This document shows positions 5,881-14,700 of a stretch of DNA of 33,012 nucleotides, piece by piece. The stretch comes from Verrucomicrobiota bacterium (GTDB lineage: Bacteria > Verrucomicrobiota > Verrucomicrobiia > Palsa-1439). Every line of letters starts with the position of its first letter. Position 1 is the first letter of the stretch. A program made the translations under genes and the position numbers. The stretch lies in assembly GCA_003152315.1 (NCBI GenBank), contig PLZV01000046.1:1-33012 (forward strand), given 5' to 3'. Under the pieces are notes generated by a model. That model had not been told where the DNA came from. It was given only the letters and a program-made list of their open reading frames with translations, and did no database searches.

Positions 5881-6330
5881 ATGGTAGTTCAGAACGATCA
5901 AACTACAAAACGAACGGAGAAAGTCTTGAAACAAGTAAAACAATTGTGCCTGTCGCTGGCCGTAATGGTCGGCGTCGGTGGATTCGCGATGATCACACCC
6001 CGCGTTTCGGCAGCAGACGTTATTATCCAGATCGGACCGCAACCAGCTCCCGTAGGGACCGTGTATCATTATACGTATTATCCAGACGAGGAAGTATACT
6101 TCGTGCCGGAGACGCGTGTCTACTGGTGGTCCGTCGGCGGGGAATGGCGTTCGGGACCCCACGTGCCGGATGGCCTCAAGCTGGGAGCGAGCATAAATCT
6201 TGGCGTGGATGGCCGGGATCCGTGGCGGCATCATGAGATGATCGTCAAGCAGTACCCGCACCGCAAGCAAGAGGACCGCGACCGCGAAGACAAGCACGAC
6301 CGGGACGACAAGCACCGTGACCACGACTAG
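5881..6330 (+). CDS. Secreted hypothetical protein with charged tail
   Basis: A 149-residue protein with a signal peptide: basic KRTEKVLKQVKQ, hydrophobic LCLSLAVMVGVGGFAM, and cleavage probably after VSA before ADVI. The mature part has an aromatic-rich core (YHYTYYPDEEVYFV, RVYWWSVGGEW, HVPDGLKLG) resembling small secreted proteins with a Y-x-Y-Y-P pattern often seen in Proteobacteria and Planctomycetes. The tail from about residue 125 is almost entirely Asp, Arg, Lys, His and Glu. No enzymatic motif is seen. ATG 5881 is used. A TTG at 5926 has a better ribosome binding site (GGAG, six-base gap) and gives a more standard signal peptide, so it may be the true start. Confidence 0.7.
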   Translation: MVVQNDQTTKRTEKVLKQVKQLCLSLAVMVGVGGFAMITPRVSAADVIIQIGPQPAPVGTVYHYTYYPDEEVYFVPETRVYWWSVGGEWRSGPHVPDGLKLGASINLGVDGRDPWRHHEMIVKQYPHRKQEDRDREDKHDRDDKHRDHD

Positions 6331-6424
6331 AACACTATCTCAAATGCCTGACCTCAGCCCGACGGTGGCGTGATCGTTGGTGAACGACATTGCCGCAGGT
6401 TACAATTGCCGGGCTATCGGTGTT

Positions 6425-6922
6425 CTAGAGCAGAAGCTCGTAGTAGATCAGGGGCGCGCCACGATAGGTGACGCGTCCCTTTTCCCGGTAACCGCACTTG
6501 GCGTAGAACTCGCCGCCACCACCGGGCAAATCGTAGGCATCCAGCCGAATGGCATCACCGGGCGATGCCTTGACGACGCGTTTCACGTCCTCGATCATGG
6601 CGTGACCAATCCCACGGCGCTGCCGGTCCGGTGCGACGGCCATCGCGAGAAGATAGAGCGGCCGCTCACACTTGCTGAAGTACGATCGATCGTGCGCCCA
6701 CGGTTTCGTCGTGGTCAACTGAAGAGTCCCGATGATCGTGCGCCCGTCCCGCGCCACGTAAACCCGTCCTGCGCGCATGCCATACAAGACGCCTTTGTCC
6801 GTCGCCGTCGACGACCACGGCCCACGCCCAAAGTCACGGGTGAGTTTCTCGTTGGTCGCCATCCGCAGCCTCGCGATGGCCACGGCCTGTGCTGTCGTCG
6901 CCGGTTTAAGCGTGACCTTCAT
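6425..6922 (-). CDS. GNAT-family N-acetyltransferase
   Basis: A 165-residue single-domain acetyltransferase. Motif A is clear: LYLLAMAVAPDRQRRGIGHA at about residues 89-108, where QRRGIG is the acetyl-CoA pyrophosphate-binding R/Q-x-x-G-x-G/A loop. An upstream strand (RTIIGTLQLTT, about 61-71) and a C-terminal FYAKCGYREKGRV block complete the fold. The substrate cannot be told from sequence. The start codon lies 18 bp after the stop of the upstream DUF5069 gene on the same strand, so the two are probably co-transcribed from the promoter at 7359-7386. Confidence 0.85.
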   Translation of the reverse strand: MKVTLKPATTAQAVAIARLRMATNEKLTRDFGRGPWSSTATDKGVLYGMRAGRVYVARDGRTIIGTLQLTTTKPWAHDRSYFSKCERPLYLLAMAVAPDRQRRGIGHAMIEDVKRVVKASPGDAIRLDAYDLPGGGGEFYAKCGYREKGRVTYRGAPLIYYELLL

Positions 6923-6940
6923 CTCGACGCGCGGTACGGC

Positions 6941-7342
6941 TCAAAGCCGGCCCTCTTCGTCGTCGTACACGTCGAAGAAGAAACGGACGCGGTTCGGATG
7001 CGGACAGAATTGCGGGATGTACGTCTCGTAGTAGGTGAGGTAACTGTCCGCCAGATCGCTGAGCAGCTTGCACTTCATCTCATGATTCCAGCGAATGATC
7101 GCCGCGGCATCCTTCACTTTGGATTGCTCGCGGAACCATTGCGCCACCTCGTCGTCGCCGGCGCCGGTGGCGACGAATTCCTTGAACGGGGTGGGCGCAA
7201 TCCCCGTGAATTGCCACAGGAACGCGCGGCATTTCACAAGGCTGCGCATGGCAATGACGTAGCCACCGAGTTTTTCATGCGGGCTGGGCGGCGGTTGTTT
7301 GCGGAGATCCTGGGCAAGGGCCTGGAGCTTCGGTGTATTCAT
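6941..7342 (-). CDS. DUF5069 family protein
   Basis: A 133-residue protein that matches DUF5069. It opens with LAQDLRKQPPPSPHEKLGGY, followed by KCRAFLWQFTGI and FKEFVATGAGDDEVAQW, the usual core of the family, then ETYIPQFCPHPNRVRFFFDV. The function of the family is unknown. ATG 7342 is chosen over the open extension to 7435 because GGGAGGA lies nine to ten bases upstream and a promoter with a perfect -10 lies just beyond. It leads a two-gene unit with the acetyltransferase. Confidence 0.85.
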   Translation of the reverse strand: MNTPKLQALAQDLRKQPPPSPHEKLGGYVIAMRSLVKCRAFLWQFTGIAPTPFKEFVATGAGDDEVAQWFREQSKVKDAAAIIRWNHEMKCKLLSDLADSYLTYYETYIPQFCPHPNRVRFFFDVYDDEEGRL

Positions 7343-7358
7343 GGCTCTTTGTCCTCCC

Positions 7359-7386
7359 ATTATACGCAATTCCTCGTCTACGTCGA
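7359..7386 (-). promoter_or_regulatory. Promoter for DUF5069/GNAT unit
   Basis: On the minus strand a perfect -10 TATAAT (7364-7359) is preceded by a 16 bp spacer and the -35 TCGACG (7386-7381, four of six matches). Transcription would start about 13 bases before the ATG, just ahead of the GGGAGGA ribosome binding site. It is divergent from the promoter at 7414-7442. Confidence 0.55.
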
Positions 7387-7413
7387 GCGCATCGCGGCAG
7401 TTTTCATTTGCGA

Positions 7414-7442
7414 TTGACACGGGGAAGGGCGTCACGGATTAT
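7414..7442 (+). promoter_or_regulatory. Promoter for DUF4870 gene
   Basis: A perfect -35 TTGACA at 7414-7419, a 17 bp spacer and GATTAT at 7437-7442 (four of six -10 matches). The expected start of transcription, near 7450, leaves a leader of about 70 bases to the ATG at 7520. Confidence 0.5.
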
Positions 7443-7519
7443 CGGCAGCAGGGCGTTTGGAATCCGCGGGAAACCAGTGAGTGAGGAAACCCTCGAAACC
7501 TGAGGAGAAGGAGATTGCT

Positions 7520-7915
7520 ATGACCGACGCGACGACACCCCCTCCATCAACCGGCTCTCAACTCTCACAGCAGGAAATCGACAGCGGCAAGACCATGGCG
7601 ATCCTGGCCTACATCCCCATCGCTCTGATCGGCCTGATCGTGTCGATTATCTCAATCTCCTCGAAGAACAACGCGTTTGCCCTCTATCACGCGAAGCAGG
7701 CCCTCACCCTGTACATCTGCGCCGTGGTCGCCGGCCTGTGCTGCGTCCCGCTTTTTCTTATCTGCATCGGGATACCGTTGCTGATTGCCGTGGAAGTGGG
7801 TGCGCTGGTGCTGTGCATTATGGGGATTATCAACGCCAGCTCCAACCAATGTAAACCGTTGCCCCTAATCGCCAAATTCGTCGACAAGCTCTTCGGGAAA
7901 ATCCAGAAGGTCTAG
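7520..7915 (+). CDS. DUF4870 (Tic20-like) membrane protein
   Basis: A 131-residue protein with a Pro/Thr/Ser-rich N-terminus and about three membrane helices. SGKTMAILAYIPIALIGLIV and then NNAFALYHAKQALTLYICAV are the characteristic DUF4870 pattern: first helix, short polar turn, then the YHAKQAL motif leading into the second helix. The final helix ends before NASSNQCKPLPLIAKFVDKLF. The function is not established; the family is distantly related to Tic20. ATG 7520 has AAGGAG six bases upstream, so the open extension to 7481 is rejected. The stop lies four bases from the stop of the convergent dehydrogenase. Confidence 0.85.
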   Translation: MTDATTPPPSTGSQLSQQEIDSGKTMAILAYIPIALIGLIVSIISISSKNNAFALYHAKQALTLYICAVVAGLCCVPLFLICIGIPLLIAVEVGALVLCIMGIINASSNQCKPLPLIAKFVDKLFGKIQKV

Positions 7916-7919
7916 CCGC

Positions 7920-8939
7920 TTACTGACCCGTCGTGAGGACGACCCGAAACCGGGCTTTGCCGCTCATCATGCGGTCGTAGGCTTCGCTGACCCGTTCCAG
8001 CGGGAAGACCTCATTCATCGACCGCACGCCGGCGAGCACGCTGAACGAAAGCGTGTCCTGCGAGTCAATCGACGTCCCGGAATACCAGCCCCTGATCGAC
8101 CGCTTCCCCGAAATGAGCGGATAGGGTGACACCGTGAGCGACGGCGGAGCGCCAAGGATCATCAACGTCCCCCCGACGCCCAAACCGCCAATGGTCGCAC
8201 TCATCGCTTCGCCGTTCGTCACCGTGGCGAGAACGACCTTCGCGCCGCCCAGTTTCGTCAGCTCCGCCGCCGGGTCCTGCGTCTGGCTGTCAATGTAATG
8301 CCACGCGCCGAGCTGCCGGGCCAGCGGTTCCTTGTCCTTCCCGCGGGCAATGGCCACCGTCTTGAAACCCATCTTCACCGCGAACTGTACGCCCAAGTGA
8401 CCGAGTCCGCCGATCCCAAGAATCGCCACCAGGTCGCCGGCCCGCGCACCGCTGTTGCGGAGGGCGTTGAATGTCGTGAGCCCGGCGCACATCAGCGGCG
8501 CTGCCTCGACGCCTGACAAGCCCTCGGGAACCCGCGCGAGCGCTTCGGCAGGAGCAATCATGTAATCAGCGTAACCGCCGTCGCTCGTGATCCCGGTAAT
8601 CTGGGTGGCCGTCTGGCACGCAAAAAAATCACCGCGCCGGCAATTATCACAGTGCCCGCAGTGCCCCCCATGCCAACCCACTCCCACCCGCTCGCCCGGC
8701 GTCCATCCGCTAACACCGGGGCCGACGGCATCCACAAGCCCGATGACCTCATGCCCGGGAACTCGCGGGTATTGGATGCCCGGCATGCCTCCCTCTTTGG
8801 TCAGCACGTCACTGTGGCAGACGCCACAGGCCTGAACTTTGACGCGCACCGATCCGGCGCGGGGCGCCGGGATTTCGCGTTCAACGATTTCAAATGGCCC
8901 CTTCGGGCGGGAAACCTGTGCCACTCGCATCTTCGCCAT
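7920..8939 (-). CDS. Zinc-dependent alcohol dehydrogenase (MDR family)
   Basis: A 339-residue medium-chain dehydrogenase that would oxidise an alcohol or reduce an aldehyde with NAD(P). The catalytic zinc site is C41-H42 in ACGVCHSD with GHE at 62-64. The structural zinc site is C94, C97, C100 and C108 (GGHCGHCDNCRRGDFFAC). The Rossmann fold carries GIGGLGHLGVQFA, followed by KMGFKTVAIARGKDKEPLAR. The layout fits the AdhA/AdhP-type subgroup, common in soluble ethanol or aldehyde dehydrogenases, but substrate is not decided. ATG 8939 has GGAGG five bases upstream; the open frame to 9002 is not needed. It is the last gene on its strand before the convergent DUF4870 gene. Confidence 0.9.
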   Translation of the reverse strand: MAKMRVAQVSRPKGPFEIVEREIPAPRAGSVRVKVQACGVCHSDVLTKEGGMPGIQYPRVPGHEVIGLVDAVGPGVSGWTPGERVGVGWHGGHCGHCDNCRRGDFFACQTATQITGITSDGGYADYMIAPAEALARVPEGLSGVEAAPLMCAGLTTFNALRNSGARAGDLVAILGIGGLGHLGVQFAVKMGFKTVAIARGKDKEPLARQLGAWHYIDSQTQDPAAELTKLGGAKVVLATVTNGEAMSATIGGLGVGGTLMILGAPPSLTVSPYPLISGKRSIRGWYSGTSIDSQDTLSFSVLAGVRSMNEVFPLERVSEAYDRMMSGKARFRVVLTTGQ

Positions 8940-9071
8940 AATCGCCTCCAATCGTCTTCTCAACCAGTCGTTGCAGCCGAATAGTAGCCCCAGAATAAAC
9001 ACGGCGCAAGGTGCCGCGAGTCGCTTCGGTTTGCTTGTCGGGAATTTGGGGGGGATATCGCCCGTCGGCTT

Positions 9072-9125
9072 CCTTAACGCGGAGGGACGGTTCGCAACTA
9101 CCCACCGTCCCTCCGCTATGTAAGG
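9072..9125. other. Long perfect hairpin between dehydrogenase and PepSY genes
   Basis: GCGGAGGGACGG (9079-9090) pairs perfectly with CCGTCCCTCCGC (9105-9116) around a 14-base loop. CCTTA (9072-9076) and TAAGG (9121-9125) extend the stem past a small internal loop. It lies downstream of the minus-strand PepSY gene and could block transcription or protect the mRNA end, but neither side has a T-run. A mobile palindromic element is an alternative. Confidence 0.6.
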
Positions 9126-9225
9126 AACTCTCGCCTATCTACGAGACACACAATAGACGCGCCATGTGGAGAGACGATTGCGGAATCGTTACAAATGTGT
9201 GAAGCCTGACCGTCCTCGAGCCCTC

Positions 9226-9786
9226 CTACGGCTTCTCGTACCCGCCGCCCTTGGGTTCGCCATTTCGCGGCAGGTCTTCACTTCGGATCTCGGGCAGGCG
9301 GGCCTGGTTGTCGGGTATTTGGGTGTCGATGAGTTTGCCGTCGGTGCCGATGATAAACGTTTTTTCCTGGCCGTTGAACGTCACGGCGGCCTCATAATAC
9401 GACTGGCCATCTTCGGTAACATCGGCGATGGACTCGATCTTGCCGTTGGTGGCGCTTTGCTGGATGGTCTTTTGCACTGCGGCAGAGAGATTGGTCAGAG
9501 CCATCTCCTCGGCCCGCAACAGCAGTTTGCCGTCGGGGGCGACCTCGATCTGCCACTTCCTCCCGTCTTTCGCGCACTCCACGCCATAGGCGATTCGGCG
9601 ATCCACGGTCTCCTTCCGCATCTTCACAATCTTGCCGTCAGCAACCTGTTCCTTGACGGTTTTCTGGACCGCTTTGGGGAGCTTGGAGACATCGAAGACC
9701 TCATCGCTCTTCGCAAAGGAACTCGTCGCCAGGCCTGCGGCAAGAATCAATGTGACCAGCCTGGATACAATACGATAGTGGCGCAT
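9226..9786 (-). CDS. Secreted protein with two PepSY-like repeats
   Basis: A 186-residue protein with a signal peptide (MRHYRIVSRLVTLILAAGLA, cleavage probably after SFA). Two tandem repeats follow. The first runs from LPKAVQKTVKEQVADGKIV through DRRIAYGVECAKDGRKWQIE to VAPDGKLL. The second runs from LSAAVQKTIQQSATNGKIE through YYEAAVTFNGQEKTFII to GTDGKLI. A helix followed by an antiparallel sheet ending in DGK(L) is the PepSY/BLIP-like pattern. Such proteins often bind or inhibit envelope proteases, but no partner is shown. A metallopeptidase gene lies 24 bp upstream on the same strand, so a protease/propeptide-like relationship is possible (inference). The tail is Pro/Gly-rich. Confidence 0.75.
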   Translation of the reverse strand: MRHYRIVSRLVTLILAAGLATSSFAKSDEVFDVSKLPKAVQKTVKEQVADGKIVKMRKETVDRRIAYGVECAKDGRKWQIEVAPDGKLLLRAEEMALTNLSAAVQKTIQQSATNGKIESIADVTEDGQSYYEAAVTFNGQEKTFIIGTDGKLIDTQIPDNQARLPEIRSEDLPRNGEPKGGGYEKP

Positions 9787-9810
9787 GGCATGCCTCCGCG
9801 TCGCAACGGC

Positions 9811-10722
9811 TTATTCCTTTGCCTTGACCAGATAAGCAATGAATTTGTTTTCGAATACCTGCGGGTCGCTCGATTTCGTACCGTACACGTCCCGCCATGC
9901 GGAATCAAATCGCGCACCCTCACTCTGGAGCTTCAGAAATCTCATCAACGGCTCCCTCCCGCCATGTTGGTAGTACAGGAAATTGATCAGCCGCTCCGAT
10001 TCGGTGTAGAACGCCGTCACCTCGTCGGTCGACCTCGGGTAATCGACCGCGCTGGTCAGGCTGTCCAGCGGAATGTATTGGTCGCGCTCCAGATGGTCGC
10101 GGACATTTGGCAGGGTGTAATTGCGCATCTTGAGGTACGTGCGATACAGGCGAAAGCCTTCGAATTCGGCTAGCCCTTCATTGAGCCACAGCGGAATGTC
10201 GCCGCCCACGAACCGATGGAGCACAAGATGGGTCATCTCATGCGGCAGCGTGGTGCCCTGAAACTTGAAATTCGGACGCGACCAGAAAAAGAGTTCGCGT
10301 CCCGTGCACCAACCGCCCGTCCATGGTTCCATCTTGCCTTCGCCGATAAAGTGTTGCCAGGCCGGTTGGTTGAGGAACACGTAAACGTGGCATTTGCGCT
10401 CAAACGAATCCTGGGTGATCCCCAGGTCCTTCTTGATCTCCGCATACGACCACTCCGCCACACCCACGAGCTGAGTCACCGCAAAGCCCACCTCGGTGTG
10501 AAAAATGAAATGGTCGGACTCGCTGTGCTGCCAGGTGATGCTCTTGATCCCGAGGGCCATGTCGCCCTGCCGCGACACGCTGTGCTCGCTCATTTCTTCC
10601 AGCGTCCCCAGCTTGAGACGATACACGCCCGCCGGCAAAGCGTCGTCCTCGCCTTGCGCCACGGGATACACCCCACAGAGAATTGCGCCAACCAAACCCA
10701 CGAGCGCTCCGACGCGTTTCAT
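9811..10722 (-). CDS. Secreted zinc metallopeptidase (gluzincin, peptidase MA-like)
   Basis: A 303-residue protein with a signal peptide (MKRVGALVGLVGAILCGVYP) and a gluzincin active site: HEMTH at 161-165 inside TTLPHEMTHLVLHRF, and the third zinc-ligand region WLNEGLAEFEGF at 179-190. The N-terminal domain (about 60-130) and the C-terminal helical part with YYQHGGREPLMRFLKL fit the peptidase MA/DUF1570 group. Substrates are not known. The ATG at 10722 is chosen because the longer frame to 10917 runs through the neighbouring gene and has no signal sequence. It probably shares a transcript with the PepSY-like gene 24 bp downstream. Confidence 0.8.
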   Translation of the reverse strand: MKRVGALVGLVGAILCGVYPVAQGEDDALPAGVYRLKLGTLEEMSEHSVSRQGDMALGIKSITWQHSESDHFIFHTEVGFAVTQLVGVAEWSYAEIKKDLGITQDSFERKCHVYVFLNQPAWQHFIGEGKMEPWTGGWCTGRELFFWSRPNFKFQGTTLPHEMTHLVLHRFVGGDIPLWLNEGLAEFEGFRLYRTYLKMRNYTLPNVRDHLERDQYIPLDSLTSAVDYPRSTDEVTAFYTESERLINFLYYQHGGREPLMRFLKLQSEGARFDSAWRDVYGTKSSDPQVFENKFIAYLVKAKE

Positions 10723-10802
10723 GGGCCTGTGTATAAATGCCGTCCGCCGCGAGTTCCAGTGAAATCGACTACGACGGCAGGAACCACGCACCACGGCGCG
10801 GC

Positions 10803-11111
10803 CTACTTCCGGGGTGCGTCGGGGTCGAGGTCCCGCAGGTATTGGAACGACAGGATGCCCGAGGCATGGCCGTCGCCCCATTGCGGCTGGATGGCATAGC
10901 CGCCCACATACTGCCAACTGCGCAATTCAAAGCTGGCGGGCGTGAGCTTCTGGGGAGGCGGCTTGTACTCGACCATGACGTTGGTCTCGCCCTTGCACAT
11001 CGCGCACGGACAGGCGCGCCGCAGCGTCTCGAAGTCAAAATAACTCTCATGCCCATCCTCCCATACGATGGCGAGAATGTTGTTCACGGTTTCGATGTTC
11101 TTCGCTTTCAC
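10803..11111 (-). CDS. DUF971 family protein
   Basis: A 102-residue single-domain protein of the DUF971 (GBBH-like N-terminal) family. LAIVWEDGHESYFDFETLRR near the start is followed by ACPCAMCKGET, the conserved Cys-containing loop that probably binds iron or an Fe-S cluster. YAIQPQWGDGHASGILSFQY near the end is the usual family C-terminus. The family is often found near ParA/Mrp-type Fe-S carriers; here it is behind nth, an Fe-S enzyme gene, which fits an Fe-S theme (inference). The GTG at 11111 overlaps the nth stop as GTGA and is preferred; an ATG at 11135 would add eight residues. Confidence 0.85.
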   Translation of the reverse strand: MKAKNIETVNNILAIVWEDGHESYFDFETLRRACPCAMCKGETNVMVEYKPPPQKLTPASFELRSWQYVGGYAIQPQWGDGHASGILSFQYLRDLDPDAPRK

Positions 11112-11767
11112 TTCGCCTTCGTCTTCCCCGGCCATGGGCAGAGCTTGTTAATCGAACAATTCGGGCAGTCGGGATTTCTTGCCCGGCACACGCGCCGCCC
11201 GTGGAACTGTAGCAGGTGACAGAATTTCGTCCACTCCTTCCGCGGCACGAGGATCACGAGGTCGGCCTCGATCTTGTCGGGCGCATCCTGGTTCGTCAAC
11301 CCGAGCCGCTGCGACAGACGCCACGTATGCGTATCGACCACAATGGCCGGTTGCCCAAACGCATTCGCGAGGATGGCGTTGGCCGTCTTGCGTCCGACGC
11401 CGGGCAGCCGTAAGAGATCGTCGATGTTGTCAGGCACCTGGCTCCCGAAATCTTTCACCAACATCGCGCACGCTTGCTGGATCGAGCGCGTCTTTTGACG
11501 ATAGAAATTGATCCGGCTCACCTGTTTCTGGAGCACCGATTCCTTCTCGTTGGCGTAGGCGGCGGCGGTACGGTACTGGGAGAACAGTTCCGGCGTCACG
11601 ACGTTGACGAGGTCGTCACGCGCCTGTGCGGCGAGGATGAGCGCGACGAGTAACTGGAGTGGATCTGAGAAATCCAGCGCCAGCTTCGCGTCCGGATGCG
11701 TGCGTTTGAGAAGCGCAACGATTTTCCTGACGCGAACCTGCTTCGCTCCGTGAGACTCCCTCGCCAT
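11108..11767 (-). CDS. nth: Endonuclease III (DNA glycosylase/AP lyase)
   Basis: A 219-residue base-excision-repair enzyme that removes oxidised pyrimidines and nicks abasic sites. The helix-hairpin-helix is LPGVGRKTANAIL at 121-133, with catalytic Lys at 127. The catalytic Asp is in VDTHTWRLSQRLGL at 144-157 (D145). The Fe-S cluster is held by C194, C201, C204 and C210 with the standard 6-2-5 spacing. The start is ATG 11767; upstream extension is ruled out by overlap with the DUF2723/TPR gene, which ends seven bases earlier. The close packing with DUF2723 upstream and DUF971 downstream puts it inside the long minus-strand unit. Confidence 0.95.
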   Translation of the reverse strand: MARESHGAKQVRVRKIVALLKRTHPDAKLALDFSDPLQLLVALILAAQARDDLVNVVTPELFSQYRTAAAYANEKESVLQKQVSRINFYRQKTRSIQQACAMLVKDFGSQVPDNIDDLLRLPGVGRKTANAILANAFGQPAIVVDTHTWRLSQRLGLTNQDAPDKIEADLVILVPRKEWTKFCHLLQFHGRRVCRARNPDCPNCSINKLCPWPGKTKAK

Positions 11768-11774
11768 GGCGCAT

Positions 11775-14700
11775 TTAAGGAGAGGCGACGATCTGTTGAA
11801 ACCGCGGGTTGCCGCGCAGACTGGTGAATTGCTGGTCGTTGGCGGCCTGGGCCCGGAGCTGCGGCGCCAGTGCAATGGCCTTCTCCAGCATGGGGAGCGC
11901 TGCGTCGGCGTTATTCTCCATTGCGTGCATCATCGCCAGGAAGTAATAGGCCCGCGCGTCCTGCGGAAAGTGCTGCCCCATGAGTTCCAGCGATTTCAAG
12001 GCCGCGTCGTGCTGACCGATGTTCCAGTACGCTTGCGCCGCCTGCAAAAAGGCGTCGGCGGGGATGTCCTTCTGCGTCAGGTAATTATTCAACAGCATGA
12101 CAATGCGGTCATTCTGGCCGGCCTTTGAGTACGCTTGCGCCAGCTGGGACAACAACCCGAAGTCGCGCGGATTTTTCGCGTAAGCCGCTTCCAGTTGTGG
12201 GATGTCCTGACGCGACTGCTTGATGCCCTTGATTTGGTCGATGGCCCCCGTGATTTTGTCGTTGAGCGGGTCCAGCTTCTGTAACGCCTCCAGCGTGGCC
12301 AGGGCGTCTTCCGTGCGGTTAAGTTCCATGTAAAGTTGCGCGAGACGGAAATTGCCTTCGGGACTTTCAGGACAAAGCTGGAGCGCCTGCTTGAACGCGT
12401 ATTCCGCTTCGACCGCCATCTGCCGCGACGCGTAGAGCCCGCCAATGGCCGAACGCAGTTTGGAGAACGTCTTTTGCGCGTCGCTGTCGCGGTGGAACTG
12501 CGGGCGCGCGTTGAGCTCTTCACAAAGCTTGTCCCAATAAGCCTTGTCGCGACTGACGATATCCGCCCAAAGCTTCGGGTCTTGCTGGGGACTGGCCAGC
12601 GGGTCGCGGTTGATCTTCATGATGATCCCGGCCGGCGTGAGGTACGGATACATCCATGGAATGACATAGCTCTCCTCGACGTAGAACGAGTGCTTGTCCT
12701 TGGCATGGTCGAAAATCCACTTGGTGAGGATGCCGTTGATGTTCATCACCCCGGCCACGCCGCGCACTTGCACGGCACCACCTTCGACTGTGACATTCTC
12801 GTCGGCGCTGAGATGCTCGCCGTGCGCCTGGCGGGTCTGCACGTTGTTGATGTACTCCTGAAACGCATGTTGTGTGTCCGTTTCGCTGGGAATCCAGATC
12901 GGTTCCTTGGGATACATGGTATCGCGATGGAGGTGGGTCCAGCCCCAGCGGAACAGCTCCCGCTGCCAGGGCAGGCGGCGTTCGAGCGTCTGCGGGTTGT
13001 TGGGATCCGGCCGCGTGTAATCGTAGTGGTCGCGGATGTACGACATGTACGTGCTGTCGGCCAGCGCGTTTTGGGTGATGATGTACACGTCGCGGCGGTC
13101 AAAATTCGGGCTGCCCTCCGAGTCGAAATGCGGATCGCGGTAGCGATCTTTGGGGGGAACGCGACTTTCGCAGAAAATCATATACGTCGGCACGAAGCGG
13201 CCCGGATCAGTCCCGCCGTAGAGGACGGCGTCTCGATCCATATCCGGATAACCCCCCAGCGGCCGGAACATGCGGTAGCCAAACTGGTAGCCGAAGTCGT
13301 GGTCGCGCTGGTCGCAACTCCGCAGGTTTCGTTCGAAGGAAATCAGCGGCAACGCCAGCGACGCCACGCACAACCCGCGCATCAGCCCGCGCGGAAACTG
13401 CCGCCAACGGTTCAACACCCATGCCGCCGCCAGTGCCAGTCCGTACCCGATCATCATCGCAAAGAACCCGTGCGCGGGCGCGAAAAACTTGATGTTGATC
13501 TCCTGGTTCTGTTTGTCGACGCCTGGATTGATGATCGTCAGCAGGCCGAACCCTGTCGTCAGGAACGACAGCCATACGAAGATCAGCCAGGCGCGGGCGC
13601 GCCCCTGCAGATCTTTCCACATGCCGATCAGCACCGCCAGCGTGGCAAACGCGAACAGGACGATCGGCAGGCCAAGCAGGAAATCGTAGTCTGCAAGGGC
13701 CGGCCAGTTGAGCTTGTGCGCTACGGACTCAAGCGACAGGCTGAACTGCTGCAACAACGCGCGCGCGAAGAGCCAGGCCTGGACCCAGAACCCCTTGCGC
13801 CATGGTGGGGATAAATTCAGCCTCTCGTATTGGCCACGCGTGAAGGTATGGAGGAAACCCTGTTTCGTGTACGCATAGCCCCAATTCATCGGCGGATTCG
13901 TCGACGACGCCACCGACATGTAGAAGTAGAAACTGCAGCCGACGAGAAACGCCGCGGTACAGATCAGCGCGTTCTTTCGGCTCAGCCACCCTTCATTCCC
14001 CATCCAGACCAGCAGCAGTACGGCCAGCGCCGCCGGCATGAATATCAAGGCCGTCGCCGCAATCGGCGGACCAAAAAGAATGAACATGTTCACTTTCTGT
14101 GACAGGACCTCGCTATTGGGGGTCGTCTGCAACCACGCGTCGACGTACGCGCTCGCCGCCAAACCGAGCAGGGCCGCAACCACGAGTTCCCAAAATGCGG
14201 ATAACGCCGGCATTACCACGGCCATCCGCCATGGCTGCCGGTCCCACACCGACAAAAGTCCCAGGGCGAGTGCGCCTGCCATGAACGGCGCCGCCATCAC
14301 CACGATGGTCTGGTGATTGGCGATACCCAGCGCATACATGAGGATCGTCGCGTACAGAAATCCGTGCCGCTGTGGCCGCATCATCCACGCAAAGAACGTG
14401 CACGCGGTGATGATGAACATGAACACATTCAAGACCCGCATCTCGGGCACGCAGGCCCACAACCATACGCCACGGTTGAATCCGAAGAGCAGCGCCACCG
14501 CTGACCCGATCGTCAGCGCCATCCAGTGCTTCATGGAATCTTCCAGGTCCTTCGCCCAGGTCACCGAGCGCAGCAACATCATGATCGAACGCGTCATCAA
14601 TAACGTCAGCACGCCGACCACCAACGCGCCGGTCAGCACCGACATCAGGCAAATCCGATACGCCGGATTGCCGAACGGCACAAAATGGCGCCACACCCAT

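Noticed and set aside
12336-13814. 492-codon plus-strand ORF
   Set aside because: It lies wholly antisense to the DUF2723/TPR gene, is rich in Arg, His and Gln, and shows no domain pattern; it mirrors codon bias of the real gene.
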